A DNA stretch of 64,000 nt from Ereboglobus sp. PH5-10 (lineage in GTDB: Bacteria > Verrucomicrobiota > Verrucomicrobiia > Opitutales > Opitutaceae): NCBI RefSeq assembly GCF_029504735.1, contig NZ_JAQFIP010000007.1:1-64000 (forward strand), written 5' to 3'. The notes under the pieces were generated by a model that was not told the DNA's origin, ran no database searches, and saw only the letters and a program-made list of their open reading frames with translations. Shown one piece after another: positions 9,323-17,402 of this stretch. Numbering within the stretch: the stretch's first letter is position 1; each line of letters opens with the position of its first letter. The position numbers and the translations under genes were made by a program.

Positions 9323-9342
9323 TTGTCCTGATCGGGCTATCG

Positions 9343-10020
9343 CTATCGCTGCATGATTCTTTCAAGGGCAATCGCCACGCCCAGCAAAAGCAGCCGGAAG
9401 GTGCTGCCAGGCTCCAGGGTGTCGACAAACTCGATCAATTTTCCGGGGACTTTTTCGCGGTCGTTGCAAACCTTCAAAACACATGGTTTGTATGATGCGA
9501 ATTTTGCCCCATTAACAATGAGATCATAAGAAAGGCTGGCTGTTGACAGCACCAAGAAACCTTTTCGTTTTATCCTCAACTCGGCGATGGGCGATCTGTT
9601 TTCATCCGTGAACCGCCATTTGTCACCGCTCACAATGGTAAAACATTGTTCAAGCCTGAGAATACGGTTTTCCGCCAAAAGATGAAAGAGACAGGTTCCC
9701 TTTATTCCGGGCTCACGGGAGATTTTCAAAATAGGGCGGTGAATCAATGAGTCATTTATGATGTATTGAAATCCAGCCATTTTCCCGAATTTTGATGTCA
9801 ATGTCAGAGGTATTGCACCTGCATGACGCAAGGCATTGCTTGCCGGGGTTAATTCTGGCTCTCCTGTGTGTAAAAGTAATTCTTTATTATCCGCATTAAG
9901 GACATAAAATCTGTCGCCATCCGCGCGATGTATTCCCGTGAGAAACAGACTGTTTGTTTCATGCCAACTTGGCGAGGGCTCGTGCTGGTTTTTTGAAGTG
10001 GATTGAGATTGATTGGGCAT
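9343..10020 (-). CDS. hypothetical protein with possible tubby/scramblase-like fold
   Basis: 225 residues from ATG 10020. There is no signal peptide. The body is rich in predicted beta strands in a repeated pattern: D-R-F-Y-V-L-N-A-D-N-K-E-L-L-L, R-P-I-L-K-I-S-R-E-P, K-W-R-F-T-D-E-N-R-S-P-I-A-E-L. The C-terminus ends in a short hydrophobic segment (R-L-L-L-L-G-V-A-I-A-L) that could be a tail anchor. This resembles LURP-one/scramblase (tubby-like) domains, but the match is only by pattern. GC content is moderately low. It is convergent with fda and stands between the two leader copies. Confidence 0.5.
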   Translation of the reverse strand: MPNQSQSTSKNQHEPSPSWHETNSLFLTGIHRADGDRFYVLNADNKELLLHTGEPELTPASNALRHAGAIPLTLTSKFGKMAGFQYIINDSLIHRPILKISREPGIKGTCLFHLLAENRILRLEQCFTIVSGDKWRFTDENRSPIAELRIKRKGFLVLSTASLSYDLIVNGAKFASYKPCVLKVCNDREKVPGKLIEFVDTLEPGSTFRLLLLGVAIALERIMQR

Positions 10021-10426
10021 TGAAAATAACAACTAAAGGTCTGGATATTTTTTGGATTTTTATAATATGGCCTCACAGGGTTCAACTTGGTTTCGATCAA
10101 TCCTTTTTCCCAACCGTTTTTTTCTAATTATGCTTGCATATTGCATGGGGCTGAGACGGAGCCGCTCCTCACTTTTTGATGTTTGCGGGAGGGCTTTGCT
10201 TTGAATTGCGATGGTTGGCAGGTGGGCGCATTTTGCATGTGATACGGACTTCGCATAGCATGAGCAATCGCATTCCTGCCGTAGTTTCGACGAGTTTGTC
10301 GCGGTTGGGGGAGGCCGTTGGAACAGTGATCGAGAGCCGAAAAAGAGTCGGATTATGTTTTGCCACTCCCGAGGTTGCACTTGTCAATGACTGCGGACGG
10401 GGCAATCTCTCAGTGCATGGCCCCTG
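10021..10426. other. intergenic region with a possible broken ORF
   Basis: No intact gene. A frame open from 10176 includes residues such as I-P-A-V-V-S-T-S-L-S-R-L-G-E-A-V starting near 10260, which loosely resemble the N-terminus of short HTH antitoxins, but it fuses into unrelated repeat sequence, so it may be a decayed fragment. A gaaaaagagtcgg block at 10337 resembles the dispersed repeat seen at 7981 and 17150. Confidence 0.3.
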
Positions 10427-10578
10427 CCGCCGTCAAAACCCCGCCCGCTGCGCGCCGCGCAAAACCGCGACGTGTGGAAAGTTTGTTGTTTTCCGAAGGG
10501 AAGGGCAAAAAATCCTCAAAGTTGCATGCGGGAAGAATGGATATAATGACAAAACACAACCTGCCCCCTTCAATGACC
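10427..10578 (+). repeat. 150-bp leader duplication, copy B (upstream of sulfatase)
   Basis: Second copy of the repeat at 7255-7405, differing by scattered substitutions and a few indels. It runs into the first ten codons of the 60-residue ORF that overlaps the sulfatase start, so it carries that ORF's translation start and probably its promoter. Confidence 0.8.
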
Positions 10579-10728
10579 CTTGCCGGCAAGCACTCCAGAA
10601 AACCACGCGACGTTCATTATACGGCGGAGGGCGGCAAGGAAATCGCGAGGGTGGTCGCCGCCGCAATAGCCGAGGCGCTGCGAGATCTGCCATCGAAAAC
10701 ACGCAAGCAAACTCCAAACGAACCATGA
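10546..10728 (+). CDS. small ORF translationally coupled to sulfatase
   Basis: Sixty residues from ATG 10546 (M-T-K-H-N-L-P-P-S). The stop TGA overlaps the sulfatase ATG in an ATGA junction, which suggests coupled translation. The C-terminal half is an Ala-rich amphipathic helix (K-E-I-A-R-V-V-A-A-A-I-A-E-A-L) followed by a basic tail. No family is recognised. Its start region is duplicated at 7374, where the frame is broken, which argues that this leader peptide travels with its repeat. It could be a real small protein or a leader ORF. Confidence 0.45.
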   Translation: MTKHNLPPSMTLAGKHSRKPRDVHYTAEGGKEIARVVAAAIAEALRDLPSKTRKQTPNEP

Positions 10729-12377
10729 AAACACACGGGCAAAACATGCATGCGAACGTAAAATTGAAAAAATCCGCCCTTTGGGCCTCGGCGGCGTTCT
10801 TGACTACCCTGCCCACGCCGGGCATCGCGAGCACGCCCCGGCAACAGCCCAACATACTTTGCATTGTATGCGAGGACATAGGCCCGTATCTGGGTTGCTA
10901 TGGGGACACGGTTGCAGTCACGCCAAATCTCGACAGATTCGCAACGCAAGCACGGCGTTATACGCGCATGTTTTCCTCGGTTGGGGTGAGCGCCCCTTCA
11001 AGGGCGTCGCTGATAACCGGACTTTATCCCACCTCATTCGGCGCAAACAATATGAGGACTTCGTCGGCCAGCCCGGATAACGACGCTCGCGTGAAACCTT
11101 ACGAAGCCGTCCCGGTCGCCGGGGTTAAATGTTACACGGAGTTTCTCCGCGCCGCCGGATATTATTGCACAAATAACAGCAAAACCGATTACCAGTTCAA
11201 CGCCCCCATAACTGCCTGGGACCAAAGCAGCGGCAAAGCCCACTGGAAAAACCGTCCCGAAGGAATGCCGTTTTTTGCAATATTCAACATCGCAGTCACC
11301 CATGAGTCGCAGATATGGAAGCGGGCAAAGGAGCCGCTTGTGGTCAATCCGGACGACATCACCCCGCCACCCTATCACCCCAACAATAAAATCTCTCGCC
11401 GCGACTGGGCCGTTGTTTACGGCAATATCGCCGCGATGGACCGCATGGTCCAAAAATATATAGACGAAGTCCGGGAAGCGGGTCTTCTCGATAACACTAT
11501 TATCATCTGGTATTCCGATCACGGCGGGCCGATGCCGCGTCAAAAGCGCGCGTTGCGCGACAGCGGCACGCTGGCCCCGTTCATGATAAGGTTCCCCGAC
11601 GGGCGTTTTGCCGGGACTGTTGACAATGATCTTCGCGCATTCGTGGACATTCCGGCCACCATCCTGTCGCTCGCCGGCATCAAGCCGCCCGAGTATATGC
11701 ACGGGAAGGCCTTTTTGGGCAAATACAAGGAGGCGGCGCGCGATTATATTTACGGAGCCCGGGACCGTTTTGATGCGAAAACGGACTGCCAGACCGCCGT
11801 TCGAGACCGCCGCTTCAGACTGCTGCATAATTATATGCCGGAACAGTCCGAATTTCTCGACATCAGTTATCATCGCAATATTCCCACCCTGCGAAACATG
11901 ATGGAATTATACAACGAAGGAAAATTGGAAAAACTCCCTTCGCTGTGGTTCACGAAGCCGCGCCCAACAGAGGAATTCTACGACATTGAGCAGGATCCGC
12001 ACGAGATGAACAATGTCATAGACGATCCGCGGTATGCGAAAGACGTCGCTCGGCTGCGTAAAAAACTGGCGGAAATGGATGCCGCGTATAATCCTTTCGC
12101 GGGCAAGCCGGAATCAGCACTCCGTGAACACCTCTGGCCCGGCGGCGAGCAACCCAGGGTTGCCGACCCGGTTTTTACCCGCGCGAAACGCAAGCTCACC
12201 ATAGAGTGCCCCACGCCGGGGGCATCCATCGCCTACCAAATAAATGGCGAGGGGCTGGCGAGGGGGCATTGGAAACTTTACACTGGACCCCTGACGATAA
12301 AAAACGGTGACAAAGTGACGGCAGTATGCACCCGCATAGGGTATAAACCCACGGGGGAGATTGCGTATAACTATTAA
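10725..12377 (+). CDS. Ser-type sulfatase with C-terminal beta-sandwich domain
   Basis: 550 residues. A signal peptide-like N-terminus ends near A-S-T (residue 37). The sulfatase signature S-A-P-S-R at residues 89-93 has Ser rather than Cys at the formylglycine position, so activation needs an anaerobic radical-SAM maturase (anSME). Metal-binding acidic residues are in V-C-E-D-I-G (49-53) and W-Y-S-D-H-G-G (about 265). The C-terminus (I-A-Y-Q-I-N-G-E to the end) resembles the chitobiase/beta-hexosaminidase C-terminal domain found on exported sulfatases. Likely substrates are sulfated glycans in the periplasm. No maturase gene is in the window, and the gene follows a duplicated leader in an accessory region. 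Confidence 0.88.
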   Translation: MKTHGQNMHANVKLKKSALWASAAFLTTLPTPGIASTPRQQPNILCIVCEDIGPYLGCYGDTVAVTPNLDRFATQARRYTRMFSSVGVSAPSRASLITGLYPTSFGANNMRTSSASPDNDARVKPYEAVPVAGVKCYTEFLRAAGYYCTNNSKTDYQFNAPITAWDQSSGKAHWKNRPEGMPFFAIFNIAVTHESQIWKRAKEPLVVNPDDITPPPYHPNNKISRRDWAVVYGNIAAMDRMVQKYIDEVREAGLLDNTIIIWYSDHGGPMPRQKRALRDSGTLAPFMIRFPDGRFAGTVDNDLRAFVDIPATILSLAGIKPPEYMHGKAFLGKYKEAARDYIYGARDRFDAKTDCQTAVRDRRFRLLHNYMPEQSEFLDISYHRNIPTLRNMMELYNEGKLEKLPSLWFTKPRPTEEFYDIEQDPHEMNNVIDDPRYAKDVARLRKKLAEMDAAYNPFAGKPESALREHLWPGGEQPRVADPVFTRAKRKLTIECPTPGASIAYQINGEGLARGHWKLYTGPLTIKNGDKVTAVCTRIGYKPTGEIAYNY

Positions 12378-12425
12378 CACGAGTTCATCAGTTGGGCCAT
12401 GCCGTGAATAAATTGCCCTCAATCG

Positions 12426-13205
12426 GTGGGACTGTCTCGGCGATTACCAATGTTTGAGCGACTTCATTCAAGCAGAGCGGAAATCGATACTGATATCTGG
12501 CAAAAATTTTTATTTCCACCTACATCAACCCTCCGGACTCAAAACGGCCATGTGTTTCAGGGCCGTTACAAGGCGATATTGCTGGAGAATGCGACGGCAT
12601 TGAGCCGCGTGGTTGATTTCATACACTTGAACCCAGTGCGCGCGGGTGCGGTGCCGCCCGGACTGGTGGAGCAATACCAGCGAAGCAGTTTGCCGGAGTT
12701 CATTAAAAAGAAAAAGGCCCGCGGGATTGACCGCCGCCGACTGGCTTGAGGCGAGGGGCGGATGGTCCGACGACGCCAAGGGCATGAAAAATACCTGCAA
12801 TATCTGAAGGATATAGGAAACGATGAGCAGGCGCAGAAGCAAATGGGGTTGGTGAAACTTTCACGGGGCTGGGCATTGGGCACGCATGGTTGGAAACAAG
12901 CGCTGGCCCGCGAATATGCGCATAAAACCTATGCGGAAGGCATGAACAAAGAAGAGGCGGGGGAAATACAGGAATTGCATTGGGAGGGGCAATTGGAAGC
13001 GGCACTGAAAGCGGCGGGACGGAAGCCCGGCGACCTGAAAACCACACCGAGGCTGCGGGGGTGAAAAATGAAGATCGCGGCGCAACTGAGAAAAGAGGGC
13101 GGGGCGCCGGTTGGATGGATCGCTGAAGAATTGCACCTTGGCACAGCGGGCACAGTGCGCAACTATCTTGCCAAGCACAGAGTCTCCAAAAAAACACGCG
13201 CATGA
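12426..13205 (+). pseudogene. decayed REP-associated tyrosine transposase (Y1_Tnp/RAYT)
   Basis: The conserved core G-H-V-F-Q-G-R-Y-K-A-I-L and F-I-H-L-N-P-V-R-A-G is present at 12540-12655. The N-terminal HuH half is missing. Downstream homology jumps frames: a G-G-W-S-D-D-A-K-G-M block lies in the +1 frame around 12755, then the original frame resumes (Y-L-Q-Y-L-K-D-I-G) to a stop at 13062-13064. The usual C-terminal helix-turn-helix (W-I-A-E-E-L-H-L-G-T) continues in the same frame to 13205. At least one frameshift pair and one in-frame stop show that it is dead. The end overlaps the next gene's ATG by 4 bp. Confidence 0.8.
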
Positions 13206-13576
13206 CAATTAACAACACGGCAACCATTTCGCTGCGAGCGATTGCAGTTTTATTGTGCATTGCGATATCGTTTGTCTCTGGATGCGGAGGAAGCCCGGAC
13301 GAGGAACAGCGAGCCGGGGCGGCGGCTTCACAGGCGACATTGAGGAACCTGAAAAGAGAGCTCCAGAAGACCAGGGACATGCTGAATGCCTACGACCAGG
13401 GTTTGAAAAAACTCAGGGCAAACGCACCTTACTGCGGAGGCCGGCAAATGACGGCGGAGTATGCGCCGGAAACGCTCGAAAAAATCGAATCGCTAAAGTC
13501 GAAGGCAAAAGACTTGGAGCTTCAAATACAGGCCATCGAGACATCGCCACTCGAACAGGATCAGGGGCAACTGTAG
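13202..13576 (+). CDS. small coiled-coil lipoprotein
   Basis: 124 residues with a lipoprotein signal: hydrophobic core then S-F-V-S-G-C with Cys at residue 28. The mature part is a predicted coiled coil (L-R-N-L-K-R-E-L-Q-K-T-R-D-M-L and L-K-S-K-A-K-D-L-E-L-Q-I-Q), broken by a short segment containing one Cys. No family is recognised. It is probably a membrane-anchored periplasmic protein. It begins inside the last codons of the dead transposase, so it may have been fused to a foreign upstream region. Confidence 0.6.
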   Translation: MTINNTATISLRAIAVLLCIAISFVSGCGGSPDEEQRAGAAASQATLRNLKRELQKTRDMLNAYDQGLKKLRANAPYCGGRQMTAEYAPETLEKIESLKSKAKDLELQIQAIETSPLEQDQGQL

Positions 13577-13763
13577 GATGATTATAAGGCAAACTGGGAT
13601 GGATTTTTCCAAGCCGGAGTTTTTGATTTATTCCGTCGCTTTTTGAGGCCGAAAAGGGCCGAAAAAGGGTCAGATGCACGCAAAAAATCCGAGGCGTGTG
13701 TTATTGATTCTCTCATGTCTTTTTTGAATTCCGTGAGAAATGACTAAAAATATATGTCTTGCT

Positions 13764-13783
13764 ATTTCGCAAAACGGCGAAAT
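13764..13783. promoter_or_regulatory. candidate ArsR operator
   Basis: A perfect 7-bp inverted repeat, ATTTCGC-N6-GCGAAAT, ending 9 bp before ATG 13793. Position and symmetry fit autoregulation by the ArsR protein encoded immediately downstream. This position argues against the upstream ATG at 13754 as the real start. Confidence 0.5.
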
Positions 13784-13792
13784 GGTCGCGAC

Positions 13793-14167
13793 ATGCTTTT
13801 AACCAAATCAGCGCGTTCCAAAAGGGCCCGTTCACCCTCTTTCGAGCATGAGGCGGCGGTTTTTAAGGCGCTCGGACATCCCGCGCGCCTACAAATTGTC
13901 GCCAGGCTTGCCGGGGGCGAGCAGTGCGTTTGCGACCTCGTTGATCTCACCGGACTCGGCTGGTCAACCGTCTCGCGCCACCTCTCCGTGCTTCGGGACA
14001 CCGGGGTCATCGAGGCCGAAAAACGCGGCATGCAGGTATTCTACCGCCTCCGGCTTCCGTGCGTCGCACGCTTCATCTCGTGCCTGCAATCGGCATCCGA
14101 CGGGCAGGATGTGCGCTTCACTGTCAAAGCCGGGGCCGGCGCTAAAACAGCCTGCTGCGCAAACTGA
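13793..14167 (+). CDS. arsR: ArsR/SmtB-family metalloregulator
   Basis: 124 residues from ATG 13793. It has the winged helix of the ArsR family: F-K-A-L-G-H-P-A-R-L-Q-I-V, then the metal-sensing C-V-C-D-L motif in the alpha-3 helix, then the recognition helix S-T-V-S-R-H-L-S-V-L. A C-terminal C-C-A-N adds further thiols. Family members release their operator on binding As(III) or related thiophilic ions. It heads a co-directional operon with a permease, two thioredoxin-like proteins and CcdA. An upstream in-frame ATG (13754) would place the candidate operator inside the coding region. Confidence 0.85.
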   Translation: MLLTKSARSKRARSPSFEHEAAVFKALGHPARLQIVARLAGGEQCVCDLVDLTGLGWSTVSRHLSVLRDTGVIEAEKRGMQVFYRLRLPCVARFISCLQSASDGQDVRFTVKAGAGAKTACCAN

Positions 14168-14270
14168 TTTTTCCCGCCTAATAACAACGCGCAAAACCGT
14201 CGCCGACTATTTCGCAATTTCACGAACTACCCGCCGTCCTTCATTTGCCCCCGCCATCCGCATTCGCACA

Positions 14271-15575
14271 ATGAACAAACTCAAGGAAACAAAAACATTT
14301 CTCCTGATGGCGGGCGTTTTTGCCGCGTTCTATTTCCTGCCGTCCGGCTGGCCGCGTTTTGACTTGGCGATTCGAGAGGCGCTCGAACTCGCCAAATGGT
14401 ATGCGCGCGAGCACGTCATCCTGTGCCTGCTGCCGGCGTTCTGGATTGCGGGCGCGATCGGCGCGTTTGTCTCGCAGCAGTCAGTCATGCGTTACCTCGG
14501 CCCGAAGGCCCCGAAGGCGCTCAGTTATGGCGTGGCGTCCGTTTCCGGCACCATTCTCGCGGTGTGCTCGTGCACGGTGCTGCCGCTGTTTTCCGGCATC
14601 TACCGCATGGGCGCGGGACTCGGGCCGGCGTCGGCGTTTCTCTACTCGGGCCCCGCGATCAACGCCCTCGCGATTATCATGACCGCAAAGGTGCTCGGCT
14701 TTCAAATCGGCGTCGCGCGCGCAGTGGGCGCGGTCGTGTTTTCCATCGTCATCGGCATTTTAATGCACCTGCTTTTTCGAAAAGAGGAGCAGGCCAAGGC
14801 CGCCAAAATCGCCGCGCTACCCGAGGCGCCGGCGACGCGTCCGCTTTGGAAAACCGCCGCGTTTTTCGCAACGATGGTCGGCATTCTTGTGTTCGCCAAC
14901 TGGTCGCGCCCGCCCGGAGGCGAAAGCGGTTTTTTTGCCGTCGTCTTTTCCATAAAATGGCCGCTCACCGCGCTGCTCGCCGCCGTGCTCGGCGTGATGC
15001 TCTGGCGCTGGTTCAAGCTCTCCGGGGCCAAGCTCGCCGTTACTGGAATCGTCACCGCGGCGTCGGCGCTGCTGCTGCCCGCGCATCCCGAGGCGTGCGT
15101 GCTCGCCGCCATCGCCGGACTCGTCTGGGCGACCGCGGGGCGCGACGGCGAGGCGGGCGAGTGGTTCGACCAGTCGTGGACGTTTGCGAAGCAGATTTTT
15201 CCGCTCCTCATCGGCGGCGTGCTCGTCGCCGGATTGCTCCTCGGACGGCCCGGGCACGAGGGGCTGATTCCCTCGGAATGGATCATGCAATCGGTCGGGG
15301 GAAATTCGTTTTTCGCCAACGCGTTTGCCGGCATCGCGGGCGCGTTCATGTATTTCGCCACGCTCACGGAGGTGCCGATTTTGCAGGGTCTCATCGGCAA
15401 CGGCATGGGCGAAGGCCCCGCGCTCACGCTGCTGCTCGCCGGCCCCGCGTTGAGCCTGCCAAGCATGATCGTCATCAACTCCGTGCTCGGTCTGAAAAAA
15501 ACCGCCGCCTACATCGGCCTCGTCATCGTGCTCTCGACACTCGCCGGCTGGGGCTACGGCGCGATTTTCGGCTGA
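14271..15575 (+). CDS. ArsP/YraQ-type permease
   Basis: 434 residues from ATG 14271 with about ten hydrophobic segments in two halves. The first half contains the diagnostic C-S-C-T-V-L-P-L-F-S-G-I-Y motif followed by S-G-P-A-I-N. The second half has a matching L-A-G-P-A-L-S-L-P-S-M. This is the DUF318/YraQ family, some members of which (ArsP) export trivalent organoarsenicals, with the Cys pair implicated in substrate binding. Position after arsR supports an arsenical or metalloid substrate. The frame extends upstream across arsR, but only the part from 14271 has membrane character. Confidence 0.8.
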   Translation: MNKLKETKTFLLMAGVFAAFYFLPSGWPRFDLAIREALELAKWYAREHVILCLLPAFWIAGAIGAFVSQQSVMRYLGPKAPKALSYGVASVSGTILAVCSCTVLPLFSGIYRMGAGLGPASAFLYSGPAINALAIIMTAKVLGFQIGVARAVGAVVFSIVIGILMHLLFRKEEQAKAAKIAALPEAPATRPLWKTAAFFATMVGILVFANWSRPPGGESGFFAVVFSIKWPLTALLAAVLGVMLWRWFKLSGAKLAVTGIVTAASALLLPAHPEACVLAAIAGLVWATAGRDGEAGEWFDQSWTFAKQIFPLLIGGVLVAGLLLGRPGHEGLIPSEWIMQSVGGNSFFANAFAGIAGAFMYFATLTEVPILQGLIGNGMGEGPALTLLLAGPALSLPSMIVINSVLGLKKTAAYIGLVIVLSTLAGWGYGAIFG

Positions 15576-15625
15576 TGAATTTATTTTCCACCACCACCAC
15601 CACACAACCAACCAACACACACATC

Positions 15626-15859
15626 ATGAAAAAAATCCAAATCCTCGGCATGGGATGCGCCAAGTGCAACAAGCTCGCGGAGGTTGCCGAAACCGCCGCC
15701 AAAAACCTCGGCCTCCAATACGAAATGACAAAAGTCAAGGACCTGAACGAAATCGCCGCGCTCGGCGTCATGTTCACGCCCGCGCTCGTCGTGGACGGCG
15801 TCGTGAAAGTGTCCGGCAAAGTCCCCTCAGACGAGGAGATGAAACAACTGCTCGCCTGA
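15626..15859 (+). CDS. small thioredoxin-like protein (CxxC)
   Basis: 77 residues of the mini-thioredoxin/glutaredoxin type. The N-terminal strand leads into G-M-G-C-A-K-C-N-K-L with a C-x-x-C at residues 10-13, then the cis-Pro loop V-M-F-T-P-A-L-V-V and the C-terminal G-K-V-P-S-D-E-E. There is no signal peptide, so it acts in the cytoplasm. Homologues often sit beside YraQ/ArsP permeases and are thought to be redox partners. The 5' leader is almost pure C/A (repeats of cac and caa) with no Shine-Dalgarno sequence. Confidence 0.85.
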   Translation: MKKIQILGMGCAKCNKLAEVAETAAKNLGLQYEMTKVKDLNEIAALGVMFTPALVVDGVVKVSGKVPSDEEMKQLLA

Positions 15860-15872
15860 TTTTTCGCGCATT

Positions 15873-16295
15873 ATGAAAAACCGCCTTCTCATCACGCTCT
15901 GCGCCGCCGCGCTCGCGTTTGTTTTCACTCCGGCGTCGCGCGCCGACGACGCCAAGCCCGGCGCGGCCAAACCCGCCTTGCCCAAGCTCGTCGATCTCGG
16001 CGCGGACAAATGCATTCCCTGCAAACAAATGAAGCCCATCCTCGATGAGTTCATGCGCGACTACGCCGACCAGTTTGAGACGGTGTTCATAGACGTTTGG
16101 AAAAAACCGGACGAGGGCCGGGCTCACAAAATCCGCCTGATTCCGACGCAGATTTTCTACGACGCCAGCGGCAAGGAACTCGCGCGCCATGAGGGATTCA
16201 TTTCCAAAAAAGACATTTTGGCCAAATGGGCGGAACTGGGAATCACGGTGAGGGAACCGGCACCGAAGCCGGTGCCCGCGCCCGCGAGGGAATGA
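15873..16295 (+). CDS. exported thioredoxin-fold protein
   Basis: 140 residues. A signal peptide (M-K-N-R-L-L-I-T-L-C-A-A-A-L-A) ends near S-R-A-D. The mature domain has C-I-P-C-K-Q-M-K-P at about residues 48-56 and the cis-Pro loop L-I-P-T-Q-I-F, both thioredoxin features. The C-terminus is Pro/Ala/Glu-rich. It probably accepts electrons from the CcdA protein encoded 19 bp downstream and reduces periplasmic substrates. It lies 13 bp after the cytoplasmic thioredoxin-like gene, consistent with one transcript. Confidence 0.85.
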   Translation: MKNRLLITLCAAALAFVFTPASRADDAKPGAAKPALPKLVDLGADKCIPCKQMKPILDEFMRDYADQFETVFIDVWKKPDEGRAHKIRLIPTQIFYDASGKELARHEGFISKKDILAKWAELGITVREPAPKPVPAPARE

Positions 16296-16314
16296 TCCCG
16301 AATCGTCCGCGACA

Positions 16315-17013
16315 ATGGACACCCTCTTCGAAACCCTGACCTCCGCGATGGGCGGCGCTCCGCTCGTCGCGCTCGCTGCCGCGTTTGCGTGGGGCGTGTT
16401 GAGCATCATCCTCAGCCCGTGCCACCTCGCGAGCATCCCGCTCATCGTCGGCTTCCTTCAGGGAGGCAAACGTGTTTCGGCCGCGCGCGCCGCCGGGCTG
16501 TCCACGCTGTTTGCGTTTGGCATACTCTGCTCCATCGCGCTTATCGGAATCCTGACGGCCGCGGCCGGTCGCATGCTCGGCGATCTCGGCGCGTGGGGAA
16601 ACTACATCGTCGCGGCCGTGTTTTTCATATTCGGACTGCACCTGCTCGGAGTCATCCCGCTGCCGGCCGCGTTGCAAGCCGCGCCCAACAATCCGCGACG
16701 CGGCCCGCTCGGCGCGTTTTTGTTCGGCTTCATATTCGGCGTCGCGCTCGGCCCGTGCACGTTTGGTTTTATGGCTCCGGTGCTCGGCGTCACGTTTGGC
16801 ATGGCGGCGACGGCCCCGGTTTTTGCCTACGGCATGCTGCTGCTTTTCGGGCTTGGCCACTGCGCCGTCATCGCGCTGGCGGGCACGTCGAGTGCGTGGG
16901 TGCAAAAACTCCTCTCGTGGCAAAACGACGCTCCCGGCGGACGCTGGCTGCGCCGCGCCTGCGGCGTCCTCGTGATTCTCGGCGGCGTCTATCTCATTCT
17001 GACGGCGCGATAA
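16315..17013 (+). CDS. ccdA: CcdA/DsbD-type transmembrane thiol transporter
   Basis: 232 residues with six hydrophobic helices. Helix 1 carries S-P-C-H-L-A-S-I-P and helix 4 carries [10 protein letters not shown], the paired single cysteines that move reducing equivalents across the membrane in CcdA/DsbD. It should be reduced by a cytoplasmic thioredoxin (candidate: the 77-residue protein) and reduce the exported thioredoxin-fold protein. The arrangement arsR, permease, two thioredoxins and ccdA resembles arsenic operons of gut anaerobes. Its 3' end overlaps an antisense arsC remnant. Confidence 0.85.
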   Translation: MDTLFETLTSAMGGAPLVALAAAFAWGVLSIILSPCHLASIPLIVGFLQGGKRVSAARAAGLSTLFAFGILCSIALIGILTAAAGRMLGDLGAWGNYIVAAVFFIFGLHLLGVIPLPAALQAAPNNPRRGPLGAFLFGFIFGVALGPCTFGFMAPVLGVTFGMAATAPVFAYGMLLLFGLGHCAVIALAGTSSAWVQKLLSWQNDAPGGRWLRRACGVLVILGGVYLILTAR

Positions 17014-17149
17014 ACCGCCCCTCCCTCAACCCCGCCGCATACGCGGTGAAGACGATCTTGATCTCACCGCGCACGCGCCGGAACTCGGTGAGGATTTCAT
17101 CCTCTGTGCCGACCGCGTGCGCCGGGTCGTTGAAGCCCCAATGATGATT
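16994..17149 (-). pseudogene. truncated arsenate reductase (LMW-phosphatase type) C-terminus
   Basis: Reading the minus strand from about 17147 gives [13 protein letters not shown], then [13 protein letters not shown] and a stop at 16996-16994. This is the C-terminal signature of thioredoxin-coupled ArsC/low-molecular-weight phosphatases. The N-terminal part with the C-x5-R catalytic loop is absent; the homology ends where the dispersed repeat at 17150 begins, as if the repeat had cut the gene. The stop lies inside the ccdA 3' end on the other strand. Confidence 0.7.
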
Positions 17150-17254
17150 GAAAAAAGGGTCAGGTTATATTTTGCCATTTTTGGTGGCTTGAGAATGCCA
17201 ATCTGATGGTGATGCCGAATGTCACGCACATTGAGAATCCGGCATGCTTCCGGC
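17150..17254 (+). repeat. 100-bp dispersed repeat, copy B
   Basis: Homologous over its length to 7981-8083 (shared gtcaggt, cttgaga, gccgaa and cacattgagaatcc blocks). It starts exactly where the arsC remnant loses homology. The remaining 17255-17402 holds no gene; 17358-17392 is an imperfect word repeat (ttccgca/ctccgca/ttccgag units) just before the rodA start. Confidence 0.6.
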
Positions 17255-17402
17255 GTCCGAATCCGAAAAAAATAACCGCCGCGGTTCGCTTTTTGCTCTT
17301 TCGCGCATTGGTGCGATGTGGTTTTTTGCATCCTTTCATTCCTTATCTCACGTTTTTCATTCCGCACTCCGCATTCCGAGTTCCGCATTCCATCCCGTCC
17401 GC

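Noticed and set aside
13754-13792. Earlier ATG of arsR at 13754
   Set aside because: It would put a perfect ATTTCGC/GCGAAAT palindrome, the likely operator, inside the coding region, and the extra residues match no family pattern.
14396-15859. 487-codon plus-strand ORF overlapping the permease
   Set aside because: Arg/Ala-rich frame shadow; only its last 77 codons from ATG 15626 are a real thioredoxin-like gene.
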